Assembly (NCBI GenBank): GCA_947488295.1
Contig: CANKYU010000004.1
Span: 603,117 to 667,116, forward strand
Origin: an uncultured Anderseniella sp.
GTDB lineage: Bacteria; Pseudomonadota; Alphaproteobacteria; Rhizobiales; Aestuariivirgaceae
DNA length: 64,000 nt
Direction of reading: 5' to 3'
Below the pieces are notes generated by a model. The model was not told the DNA's origin and did no database searches. It worked only from the letters and a program-made list of their open reading frames with translations. The position numbers and the translations under genes were made by a program. Numbering within the stretch: position 1 is the stretch's first letter; the number at the start of each line of letters is the position of its first letter. This document shows, piece after piece, positions 1-10,256 of this stretch.

Positions 1-417
1 GCGCAAGCCCAGAATCAGACGACAGTCCTGCTCTTTCAGGTATTTCAGTGTCGGCAGCATTTCGCCACGCAGACCCAGAGGCTCCTTGTCGACGATCATG
101 ATGTCGGGTTGAAATGACTCTGCCGTATGCTGGATGATCGACTGGCGCATCTGCAGTGTATCGGTCAGATCGATATGCTTGTCGATCGAGGTGTACTCTC
201 CGTTGTAAAGCTTGATGACCGAGGGGATTTTCACAAAGTCTACGCGGGCGGAAAAGTTGAACGCACCGGCGATCTGCGACCCTGTTATGATCAGAATGCT
301 GACGCCCTTGTAGTTTTCCACCAGCGAGTGGGCGATGGCACGGCACCGGCGCAGGTGCCCCAGCCCGAAAGTGTCGTGGCTGTACATCAGGATGTGAACA
401 TTACCGAGACGTTTCAT
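1..417 (-). CDS. Predicted glycosyltransferase (COG4671-like), C-terminus cut by window edge
   Basis: The N-terminal 139 residues of a protein that runs off the left edge. The start resembles UDP-sugar glycosyltransferases of the MurG/COG4671 kind: MKRLGNVHILMYSHDTFGLG is followed by HLRRCRAIAHSL, the usual nucleotide-sugar enzyme opening with a GLGHxxR motif at residues 18-24. A second Rossmann strand (PDIMIVDKEP) lies near residue 107. There is no signal peptide, so it should act in the cytoplasm on a lipid- or polymer-linked acceptor. It lies downstream of the ABC transporter genes on the same strand, after 132 bp. That gap contains only a weak stem (CAGCACA 488-494 with TGTGCTG 511-517). 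Acceptor and sugar donor cannot be read from the sequence. Confidence 0.7.
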   Translation of the reverse strand, partial: MKRLGNVHILMYSHDTFGLGHLRRCRAIAHSLVENYKGVSILIITGSQIAGAFNFSARVDFVKIPSVIKLYNGEYTSIDKHIDLTDTLQMRQSIIQHTAESFQPDIMIVDKEPLGLRGEMLPTLKYLKEQDCRLILGLR

Positions 418-549
418 GCACTCTCACTCAGAACCCGCTTTCGAACAGCCATCCGCCAAGACCTAACACCGTGCACGCTCAACATCACAGCACAAAGTCT
501 CACATACGGGTGTGCTGCCCGTGAATTCGCCGCAACGGCGGAAGTCGCG

Positions 550-1731
550 TTACTTGTAAGGATCGGCTGCATCGCGGAGTCCATCACCCAGGAAGTTGAA
601 CGCAAGTATGACCAGCACCACCGGCACCACCGGCAGCATCAGCCACGGATACAGCGCAACCACATTGATATTTTGAGCTTCAATCAGCAGCACGCCCCAT
701 GAAGTGATCGGCGGGCGCAGTCCCAGGCCCAGGAAGCTCAGCGCCGTTTCACCCAGGATCATCGTTGGAATGGCAATCGTTGCGGTTGCAATAAGGTGAG
801 ACATGAATCCCGGCACGAGATGCAATGATATGATCCGTTTAGGCTTTGCCCCCATAAGCTGGGCCGCCATCACATAGTCTTCCTCACGCAGGGAAAACAG
901 TTTCGACCGCACTGCCCTTGCCAGGCCGGTCCAGTCCAGCAGGCCGAGAATGACCGTGATACCGAAATACACCACCAGCGGACTCCATGTCACCGGCATG
1001 ATGGCAGCCAAAGCCAGCCATAACGGTATTGATGGCAGGGATTGCAGCACCTCGATTATGCGCTGAACGACCATATCAACCCATCCGCCATAATACCCGG
1101 CCATACCACCGATAACGATACCCAGCACAAAGCTGACCATGACACCCAGCAGACCGATAGTCAGCGATATCCGGGCACCGCCCATGATGCGCGAGAACAT
1201 GTCCCGTCCCAGCCGGTCGGTTCCCAGCAGGAACAATTCACCACCATTTGCCGGACAGAACAGATGGGTTTCCATCTCCACCAGGCCCCACCAGTAGTAT
1301 TTGTCGCCGCTGCAGAAGAAGCGGATCTTGTCCACCTTGCTGGTGTCCGCGGTGTATTCGCGTTTCAGCGTTTCCATGTTGAGCGTGTAATTCTGGCGAT
1401 ACACGAACGGGCCGACAAACTCGCCTTCATGGAACAGATGCACTTGTTGTGGCGGCGAGTAGATATGGTCCACATGACGGCTCTGAATATTGTAGGGCGC
1501 CAGGAATTCGCTGATGAAAATGGTCGCGTACAGGATAGCCAGAAACACGCCGCACCACACCGCAATCCGGTGCTGCCTGAATTTCCACCACATCAGTTTC
1601 CATTGTGGCGCAAGATAGATTTTTTCCTGCTCGGGAGAGATTTTCTCGATCGACATGACATCGAACGGTGCGTCCGACACATAGTGTCCCATCTCTTTGC
1701 CGGGCGGCGGCAGCGGCGATGTCATCTTCAT
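550..1731 (-). CDS. Oligopeptide-type ABC transporter permease, DppC/OppC family
   Basis: A 393-aa inner-membrane permease of a peptide/nickel-type ABC importer. One membrane segment near residues 57-75 is followed by a long extracytoplasmic loop. The BPD_transp_1 domain then starts with the DppC signature LLGTDRLGRDMFSRIMGGAR (about 168-187) and contains the EAA loop (about 293-312) that contacts the ATPase. The first periplasmic loop (about 80-165) contains two Cys residues and is longer than in E. coli DppC, resembling YejE-type permeases. Its start overlaps the stop of the DppB-like gene by 4 bp, so the two are translationally coupled. The ligand is not identifiable. Confidence 0.93.
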   Translation of the reverse strand: MKMTSPLPPPGKEMGHYVSDAPFDVMSIEKISPEQEKIYLAPQWKLMWWKFRQHRIAVWCGVFLAILYATIFISEFLAPYNIQSRHVDHIYSPPQQVHLFHEGEFVGPFVYRQNYTLNMETLKREYTADTSKVDKIRFFCSGDKYYWWGLVEMETHLFCPANGGELFLLGTDRLGRDMFSRIMGGARISLTIGLLGVMVSFVLGIVIGGMAGYYGGWVDMVVQRIIEVLQSLPSIPLWLALAAIMPVTWSPLVVYFGITVILGLLDWTGLARAVRSKLFSLREEDYVMAAQLMGAKPKRIISLHLVPGFMSHLIATATIAIPTMILGETALSFLGLGLRPPITSWGVLLIEAQNINVVALYPWLMLPVVPVVLVILAFNFLGDGLRDAADPYK

Positions 1732-2726
1732 TTGGTATGCGCCCCCTGCAGCCGGATGCGCGGGTCAAGCAGGGCCAGCGCAAAATCCGAAATCAACACC
1801 CCGATAACCGACAGGAACGCAAGGAACATCAGGAATGATCCAGCCAGATACATGTCCTGGGCCTGCAAGGCCCGGATCAGGAGCGGGCCGGTGGTTTCCA
1901 GCGACAGCACAATCGCGGTTATTTCCGCGCCAGAGATAATCGCCGGCAGGATCGAGCCGATATCGGAAATGAAGAAGTTCATCGACATGCGCAGCGGGTA
2001 TTTCATCAGCGCCTTGAACGGGTGCAGCCCCTTGGCGCGCGCCGTTATCACATATTGCTTCTGCAACTCATCCAGCAGGTTTGCCCGTATGCGCCGGATC
2101 ATGCCGGCAGTGCCGGCGGTACCGATGATGATCACCGGAATGATCAGATGTTCCAGGATGGACTTGGCCTTGGCCCAGCTCATCGGCTGATTGAAGTACT
2201 GCGCGTCCATGAGATGGCCGATCGAGGTGCCGAACCACAGATTGGCCAGGTACAGAAACACCAGCGCCAGCAGGAAATTCGGTGTGGCCAGCCCGAGCAG
2301 GCCGACAAAGGTCAACCCGTAGTCGCCCCATGAATACTGGTGCGTCGCGGAATAGATGCCGATTGGAAATGCAATGACCCAGGTGAAGATAATGGTCACG
2401 AACGACACCAGCATGGTGAGCCAGAGCCGGTCGCCAACCACATCCGTCACCGGCAGTTCATACTCGAATGAGTAGCCGAAATCACCCTGCAGCATGCCCC
2501 ACACCCAGTGGAAATACCGCTCAATCGGTGGTTTGTCGAAACCGTATTGAACCTTGAGCGCCTCGATGGCTTTCAGGTCCACGCTCTCGCCCTGTGCCTG
2601 CAACTCGGCAACATAGCTTTCAAAATAGTCGCCCGGCGGCAATTCTATGATGGCGAACACCAGCGCCGAAATCATCAATAGCGTGGGAACCATGACGGTA
2701 ATTCGCCATGCGATATATCTCAACAT
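1728..2726 (-). CDS. Oligopeptide-type ABC transporter permease, DppB/OppB family
   Basis: A 332-aa partner permease with the DppB layout: an N-terminal membrane helix (MLRYIAWRITVMVPTLLMIS), a periplasmic segment, and a BPD_transp_1 domain from about residue 95. The DppB hallmark FDKPPIERYFHWV lies near residue 64. The EAA-like loop (QYVITARAKGLHPFKALMKY) lies near 224-243. It starts three bases after the stop of the binding-protein gene and overlaps the DppC-like gene by 4 bp, so expression is polycistronic. Confidence 0.94.
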   Translation of the reverse strand: MLRYIAWRITVMVPTLLMISALVFAIIELPPGDYFESYVAELQAQGESVDLKAIEALKVQYGFDKPPIERYFHWVWGMLQGDFGYSFEYELPVTDVVGDRLWLTMLVSFVTIIFTWVIAFPIGIYSATHQYSWGDYGLTFVGLLGLATPNFLLALVFLYLANLWFGTSIGHLMDAQYFNQPMSWAKAKSILEHLIIPVIIIGTAGTAGMIRRIRANLLDELQKQYVITARAKGLHPFKALMKYPLRMSMNFFISDIGSILPAIISGAEITAIVLSLETTGPLLIRALQAQDMYLAGSFLMFLAFLSVIGVLISDFALALLDPRIRLQGAHTK

Positions 2727-2729
2727 GAC

Positions 2730-4645
2730 CTAATCGCTCCCCACCCCGTCCTTGAACCAGAATGTATCAACCATGAAAACGCCGAAGTAGCTGCCCGGCT
2801 GGAAGCTGTAGACTTCCTTTTCCGGCACATTGCGAAGCTTTTTGCTGACCACAATCGGCTGCAGTGTCGAATTGACCGTACCGATGGAAAACACTTCGTC
2901 GGTATACAGCTTCAGCATTTCGTTCCAGATCCGAACGCGGGTTTCATCATCCCGCGACTGCTGCCATTCCTGCCATAACGACAACAGGCGTTTGGCCGAC
3001 GCCAGATCCGGTTCGGTTCCCGATTTGCCGCCGGTCATGCCATACAGGCCCCATTGCGGCCACTGCGTCTGGGCATCATTGCTTGGTGCCAGTTCCTCCG
3101 GCGACATGGATGGTTGCGGGATGGCATTGTCCAGCCCGGACCACACACTCATCATTGTATTGCCCGCCTTCAGCCGCGAGCGGAAAATGTCACGCTGTGT
3201 CGCGCGGGTGAATACTTTGATGCCGAGCGCCTGCCAGTGATCGGTAATCAGCTGCAGCACGTCGGTCTCGACCGTGCTTTCACCGGCGCTTTCAATGATC
3301 AGCTCTGCTCTCTGGCCGTCCGGCAATAGCCGCGTTCCGTCTTCATCACGTTTTTTAAGGCCTGCCTGGTCCAGCAGGCGATTTGCCAGAACCGGATCAT
3401 GCGAGGCCCAGGCGCTGGCATAGTCCGGATTGAACAGAGGACTCTGCACCAACGGGGAATCCGCAACTTCCTTGCCCAGTCCGAAGAAAGTCACCATGTT
3501 GATTTCGTGCCGGTTGATCCCCAGCGACAACGCCCGCCGAAACCGGGCGTCCTGCATGACCGCACGCCAGGCATCATCCTTGAAATTCAGGTTCGGCCTG
3601 ATGGCGACCTTGGAACCGACCGCCGACTTCCACAACAGCACATTGTAGCCCTGACGTTTTTCGCTCTGCTTGAGAAACGTATAGTCTTCAAAGCTGACAT
3701 ACCGGCCCTGCAGGTCGCTCTCACCCGCCCCGGTTTTGGCGGGGATCAAGTTGGGCGACGAGATATTCATCTCCACGGTATCGACATAGGGCAGCTGGCG
3801 GCCGTTCGCATCGACACGGTGGAAATAGGGATTGCGCTTGAACACAAACTGCTCCGAGGGAGGTGCAATCGTGTTGAACCAGGGCTCCAGTGTCGGCAGG
3901 TCCGGATTCTCCGGCCTGTTTTGCCGCCCCAGGCGGATGAACATGGCCCGCCAGTGCTTGTACTTGCGCTTTTTGGCCAGCGCCTCGACCTGCTCCTCGC
4001 CAATGTAGTCGGCATGAAACTGCTTCATGTAAGCCGATGGATAGGTCAGGTACAGCGGTAGCGGCGCAGCAAGTGCCGGTAGAAATTTCGGATTTGGCGC
4101 ATCCCACTCGTAACGCACGGTCACGTCATCAATAACGGTGAATTTCGGCCCCTTGCCATCGACCAGCATGGAATTTGGCAGGCCGCCGCGCCGCAGTTGC
4201 TTGTTCAGCATCACATCTTCATAGGTGAAGCGAAAGTCTTCCGAGGTGAACGGCGCTCCGTCGGACCAGCGGTGCCCGGGTCTCAGATGCAGAGTAAAAA
4301 TACGGCCGTCCTCGACGTCGTAATCGGCCAGGATATCTGCCTGCAGCTTGTAGTTCAGGTCATATCCGACAAGACGCGAATAGCCGTAATAGACCATCAT
4401 CCGTACGTCCTTCTTGGACCCCATCAGCATCCGAAGCTTGCCGCCGTGAACCCCCGGTTCACGTCCGAGCTTTTCCAGATCGATGATCCGCGGCTGCTGC
4501 GGCAACCGCTTGGCCACCGGGTCGATCTTGCCGGTTTTCACCAAATCACTGAAATACGGGGTTTCCTGAAAGGCAGTCGCAAATGCGCTGGTTTGCGCTC
4601 CCAGCACCAGCAGCATACCCAACAAGGCAAGGCGTAGACGACTCA

Positions 4646-4646
<1 letters not shown>
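2730..4646 (-). CDS. Extracellular solute-binding protein family 5 (oligopeptide-type ABC receptor)
   Basis: A 638-aa periplasmic receptor. The first 24 residues form a signal peptide (hydrophobic LALLGMLLVLGAQTSAFA). The SBP_bac_5 domain follows, with RPGHRWSDGAPFTSEDFRFTY near 135-155 being the typical family-5 segment. It is longer than DppA (about 535 aa). The large paralogues of this kind often serve ligands other than dipeptides. I place the start at the ATG whose A overlaps the upstream TGA (TGATG). A GTG one codon earlier is the alternative. The order ATPase, receptor, permease B, permease C is complete, so the transporter should work on its own. No residue I can see fixes the ligand. 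Confidence 0.92.
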
Positions 4647-6598
<1,952 letters not shown>

Positions 6599-6640
6599 GA
6601 CACCCGATTACGCCAAACGCCGTTAATTTCATTACGATAG

Positions 6641-6658
6641 CTGACATATCGCTGTCAG
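6641..6658. promoter_or_regulatory. Inverted repeat upstream of the ABC operon
   Basis: CTGACA-N6-TGTCAG lies 43-60 bp upstream of the fused-ATPase start and about 210 bp before the cyclase gene. It is the only clear dyad in the 268-bp divergent intergenic region and is a reasonable operator candidate for the ABC operon. No regulator is encoded next to it. The assignment is inference from position and symmetry only. Confidence 0.35.
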
Positions 6659-6866
6659 GATACAGGTTTTTGCGGGACGCGTGTGCATGTGGAAAACCCT
6701 GCCCTTTCCCTTAAGATCACGACCAGGTGTCATGCAGGCGCGCAACCGTGAGCAGTCGTGATCCGGATTGACTGCATCTGCCCTGTTGATGAAACGCGTA
6801 AACGTGTAAATCATACCCTACCAAACGTCATGCCAATCGGGCAGAACCCCTGTCTGGAGGACATTT

Positions 6867-8246
6867 ATGTCATCCCTGCAACAACTTACCGAGACCACGA
6901 GTACAGGCACGCCTTCGGCGTGGGGCAAGATACGGGGCCTCGTACCTGGTGCAACCCCGGCACGTGCACTGTCTCCCCGGGTGCTGGCGTCAATAGAACG
7001 TCATGACCAGTCCAGTGAGGTGCTGATCAAGATTATCCAGCTGGTCATTGTGTCAACCTGGGCAATTCTGTACGCGCTTGCTCCGAAGACTGACTTTGGA
7101 ACAGCGTTCTCCCCGGTCACCTGGGCGCTGGCGATTTACTTCGGTCTCAACGTCATCGGACTGATCTGGGCGCGCCGAACCGGTCTGCCGAACTGGGCCG
7201 TCTACATTTCGATCATTTTCGATATTGCGATCCTGATGGTGCTGATCTGGAGTTTCCATATTCAGTATGACCAGCCGCCCTCGTTTTACCTTAAGGCACC
7301 AACGCTGCTCTACGTATTCATCTTCATCGCCCTGCGCGCCTTGCGCTTCGAGGCCCGCTTTGTGGTGTTTTCCGGGCTGGCTGCCGCAGTCGGCTGGCTG
7401 ATCCTGGTTGCCTATGCGATCTACTCGGCTCATGGCATGAGCACGACCCGCAATTACATCGATTACCTGACCGGCAATGAAATCCTGCTGGGTGCCGAGT
7501 TCGACAAGACCATCACCATAGTCATGGTGGCCGGCATCATTGCCGTCGCCCTGAGCCGGGCCAATGACCTGCTGGTCCGGGCAACGGCTGATGCCCAGGC
7601 AGCTACCGAACTGTCGCGCTATTTCGACAGCGCGGTGGCGTCCGACATCCGCAATGCCGATGAAGCAAGCGTACCGGGTCAGGGCAAGCGGGTCGAGGCG
7701 GCAATCCTCAATGTCGACTTGCGCGGCTTCACCAAATATGCCTCTGGCAAGGACGCCGAACAGGTGCTGGGCCTGCTCATCGCCTATCAGAAACGCATTG
7801 TCGGCATCATCCAGGGTCACGGCGGCTCCATCGACAAATTCATGGGTGACGGCATCATGGCGACATTTGGTGCGGTACGGGCCACTGAGACTTATGCCGC
7901 TGATGCGGTGCGTGCGATTGATGCGATTATCGCGGAGACCGACACCTGGGACACGGACGAAACGCTGAACATATTCGCCGGCGGCAAAGTCAATGCAGCG
8001 GTCGCCGCCGGTCCTATTGTGTTCGGAACGATCGGCGATGATTCACGGCTGGAGTTTACGGTTATCGGATCGGCCGCGAACATGTCAGCCAAGCTTGAGA
8101 AACACAACAAAACCACCAGAAGCCGCGCCCTGACCGACGGCCAGACTTACGATATCGCCCTTGAGCAGGGATACGAGCCGGCAAAACCTCATCGCCGGCG
8201 CAAGTCCGCACTCGCCGGTGCCGATCAACTGGTGGTTCTGGGTTGA
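6867..8246 (+). CDS. Membrane-bound class III adenylate/guanylate cyclase
   Basis: A 459-aa protein that should form cAMP or cGMP at the inner membrane. Residues 50-235 contain about six hydrophobic segments with no recognised sensor domain. The cyclase homology domain runs from about 275 to 440. Metal-binding Asp are D284 (NVDLRGFT) and D328 (KFMGDG), and the purine-contacting Lys is K324. In the last motif N405 is present but the transition-state Arg of class III enzymes is Lys (K409, NMSAKLE); T398 occupies the second purine-contact position. The ATG has TGGAGG six bases upstream. It is monocistronic and divergent from the ABC operon. Activity is likely but not assured because of the Arg-to-Lys change. 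Confidence 0.88.
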   Translation: MSSLQQLTETTSTGTPSAWGKIRGLVPGATPARALSPRVLASIERHDQSSEVLIKIIQLVIVSTWAILYALAPKTDFGTAFSPVTWALAIYFGLNVIGLIWARRTGLPNWAVYISIIFDIAILMVLIWSFHIQYDQPPSFYLKAPTLLYVFIFIALRALRFEARFVVFSGLAAAVGWLILVAYAIYSAHGMSTTRNYIDYLTGNEILLGAEFDKTITIVMVAGIIAVALSRANDLLVRATADAQAATELSRYFDSAVASDIRNADEASVPGQGKRVEAAILNVDLRGFTKYASGKDAEQVLGLLIAYQKRIVGIIQGHGGSIDKFMGDGIMATFGAVRATETYAADAVRAIDAIIAETDTWDTDETLNIFAGGKVNAAVAAGPIVFGTIGDDSRLEFTVIGSAANMSAKLEKHNKTTRSRALTDGQTYDIALEQGYEPAKPHRRRKSALAGADQLVVLG

Positions 8247-8254
8247 TGGTCAAA

Positions 8255-8300
8255 ATCAGTATGGCTTTTTATTGAAACAGTCAAAGGCCATAAAACTGAT
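8255..8300. terminator. Hairpin after the cyclase gene
   Basis: ATCAGTATGGC (8255-8265) can pair with GCCATA (8287-8292) and CTGAT (8296-8300), with an AAA bulge. It lies eight bases after the cyclase stop, between convergent genes. There is a T-rich stretch in the loop but no clean T-run after the stem, so termination efficiency is uncertain. Confidence 0.45.
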
Positions 8301-8313
8301 CGCTTTCAAAGTG

Positions 8314-8356
8314 CTGGAGCAACTTTATGGATTCAATTGAATCCATGTTGCTCCAG
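8314..8356. terminator. Long two-part palindrome between convergent genes
   Basis: A perfect 20-bp palindrome (ATGGATTCAATTGAATCCAT, 8327-8346) is flanked by further arms, CTGGAGCAAC (8314-8323) and GTTGCTCCAG (8347-8356), leaving only a TTT bulge. The resulting 43-nt near-continuous hairpin overlaps the last codons and stop (8333-8335) of the deacetylase gene. A bidirectional transcription barrier is the simplest role. A protein-binding site is possible too. Confidence 0.6.
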
Positions 8357-9076
8357 GGCCTGCTCAAACGACACCCAGGTCAGACCGGTGTTCGCCACGA
8401 CTGCAGCTAGCGAGGACCAGGCCACCTCGTCATGCACCAGATGGTGGGTCAGCAGGCCGACAGGGTAAAATCCGTTCGCGCGTGAGATAGCCAGCGCCGT
8501 GGCAAGTTCGTTTTGCAACCAGTCAGGCGATTTGCCGGCGGCACCGCCCGGCGCTTTCCAGTCCATCGCATCAACGTGGGTATTGACCTGCATACCGGGA
8601 AACGTGCGTTTGTGCGCGAAGGTCGACAATGCCCTTATGCCGGTCTCGCCGAGACGTGGCGCAAGATCATCGCGCACGCGGTTCCAGGGCGGCACCAGTA
8701 CCGGCGCGAGCCTGGAGCCGAACAGCTCCGCGAGCCGCTGCCTGCCAGCCGCGACCTCCGACAGCACGATCTTCATTGCCCGATGAGATCCCAGTTCGCA
8801 TTTCTTCTGGTTCGAGGGTGCATGATTTGTGTGCGACCAGCCGTGCACGCACGGCTGCAGATTGTGATGTTCGTCAACATACGCTGCCAGTGACTGATCC
8901 GCATGTGCAGGTATGACGGCAAGCAAAACGTCAATGCCGGCTCCGCCCGTTAGCTGCGTCAGCCTTTCCAGTTCAGGTGTGTGCGAAACAGCATCATCAT
9001 CCCGCCACCAGACCTGCGGCTGTTTACCGGCAGCCCGCCAGTTCTGCAGTTCCGTTTCCAGCTCACGGCAGATCAT
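8333..9076 (-). CDS. Polysaccharide deacetylase (NodB/CE4-like)
   Basis: A 247-aa cytoplasmic-looking protein without signal peptide. WWRDDDA near residue 23 matches motif 1 (the catalytic and metal-binding Asp pair) of the polysaccharide deacetylase fold. CVHGWSHTNH near 76-85 matches the His-containing metal-binding motif 2. PPWNR near 129 matches motif 3, and LLTHH near 208 resembles the last motif. It would remove N-acetyl or similar groups from a sugar precursor or polymer. Its start overlaps the upstream GT4 gene by 4 bp, so both are made together and probably act on one glycan. Confidence 0.82.
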   Translation of the reverse strand: MICRELETELQNWRAAGKQPQVWWRDDDAVSHTPELERLTQLTGGAGIDVLLAVIPAHADQSLAAYVDEHHNLQPCVHGWSHTNHAPSNQKKCELGSHRAMKIVLSEVAAGRQRLAELFGSRLAPVLVPPWNRVRDDLAPRLGETGIRALSTFAHKRTFPGMQVNTHVDAMDWKAPGGAAGKSPDWLQNELATALAISRANGFYPVGLLTHHLVHDEVAWSSLAAVVANTGLTWVSFEQALEQHGFN

Positions 9077-10158
9077 CGGCTCACCACCTCCTGCAGCAAC
9101 TCATCCAGCAATGCAGACGCCGGTGCGAGGCCGCGCTCCTCGAGCGCAAAGGCCTGCGCCTGTTTGCCCAGGCGCTCGCGCACAGCAGTGTTCTCAACCA
9201 GCTTCATGACTGCATTGGCAAACTGTGCCGTATCGCCCTCCTCTACCAGTATTCCGGTTTCGCCATCCCTCACCACCGCTTCAACACCGCCTGAACGCAT
9301 CGCAATGACGGGCAGCCCGGCTCCCTGTGCCTCAAGATAGGCCAGCCCAAACGCCTCACGGTAGCCCGGCCACACCAGTACATCACTGCTGTCCAGACAA
9401 CCGGCCACCCCTGCTGCGTCCTTCTGGCCGGCGAACCGCACCCGTTCAAGACCGTCGAACATTGCCTCAACCTCGTCCCGCACCGGCCCGTCGCCGACAA
9501 TCGTCAATTGCCAGTTGCCCAGCGGCATCCTACGGAATGCCTCGGCAAGCAGTCGAAAACTGGCAAGCTTGTTACCCTTCAACATCATCGCAATCGCCAG
9601 CAACTGGACCGTCCCGGTAGCGCTTTTCGGTTGCCGCGCGATCTCAAGTCCGGAAAAGTCCGCAAACGGCGGCAAAATGGCCAAGCGCTCGGTCGGCACC
9701 AGCCTGGCCACCCCCTCAGCATCCCGGTCGGTGAAACAAATGTTCAAACCAGCCTGCCTGATGGCGGATGACGAGATCGCCTGTGCCTCAGCCCACTCGT
9801 CCCGATCCCGCTTGCCCGCATAGGACGCCTCAACCGTCACGTACGGAATATCGAACCGCCTGGCCAGTGGTGATCCGATAAGGTCGGGTGACTTGTAGTA
9901 GACGTGATAGGTCATCACCAGATCAGGCGTTCCCTGTTGCTGCCAGCGCGCGGCAACCTCGTCAACTTCACGCCGGGCATCAGCGGCAACATCCTCCAGC
10001 ATGCCGGCATTGCGCAAACGGCATTTCAGGCGTGACACCAGCTCGACGTCATGCCCGGCAAACTGCAACGCCTTTATCAGTTGCCGTGCCATGGTCCGGT
10101 CGCCTGACGGCACCGGGTCATCTGGCGGCTTCATGGTTGCGTAAAATGCAATTCTCAC
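9073..10158 (-). CDS. Glycosyltransferase family 4
   Basis: A 361-aa GT-B glycosyltransferase. The N-terminal acceptor domain begins MRIAFYATMKPPDDPVPSGD, a typical GT4 opening with the SGD loop. The C-terminal donor domain has VGDGPVRDEV near 225 and the EX7E nucleotide-sugar motif (EAFGLAYLE) near 273-281, followed by GLPVIAM. It is the first gene of a two-gene operon with the deacetylase. Sugar donor and product are unknown. Together with the partial glycosyltransferase at the left edge it suggests envelope glycan or exopolysaccharide synthesis. Confidence 0.9.
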   Translation of the reverse strand: MRIAFYATMKPPDDPVPSGDRTMARQLIKALQFAGHDVELVSRLKCRLRNAGMLEDVAADARREVDEVAARWQQQGTPDLVMTYHVYYKSPDLIGSPLARRFDIPYVTVEASYAGKRDRDEWAEAQAISSSAIRQAGLNICFTDRDAEGVARLVPTERLAILPPFADFSGLEIARQPKSATGTVQLLAIAMMLKGNKLASFRLLAEAFRRMPLGNWQLTIVGDGPVRDEVEAMFDGLERVRFAGQKDAAGVAGCLDSSDVLVWPGYREAFGLAYLEAQGAGLPVIAMRSGGVEAVVRDGETGILVEEGDTAQFANAVMKLVENTAVRERLGKQAQAFALEERGLAPASALLDELLQEVVSR

Positions 10159-10256
10159 TTTGTTACCGATTCATTCCACAAGGATTGTGATCCGGCCTGT
10201 ATAGAGTGCAAACTGACATCGCGCCAAGACCGGCCGTCCCGAACAAGGAACACCAC

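Noticed and set aside
1042..2190. Plus-strand open frame of 382 codons opposite the ABC permeases
   Set aside because: It lies antisense to two clear permease genes, has no ribosome site and is His/Gln-rich as expected for a mirrored GC-rich gene.
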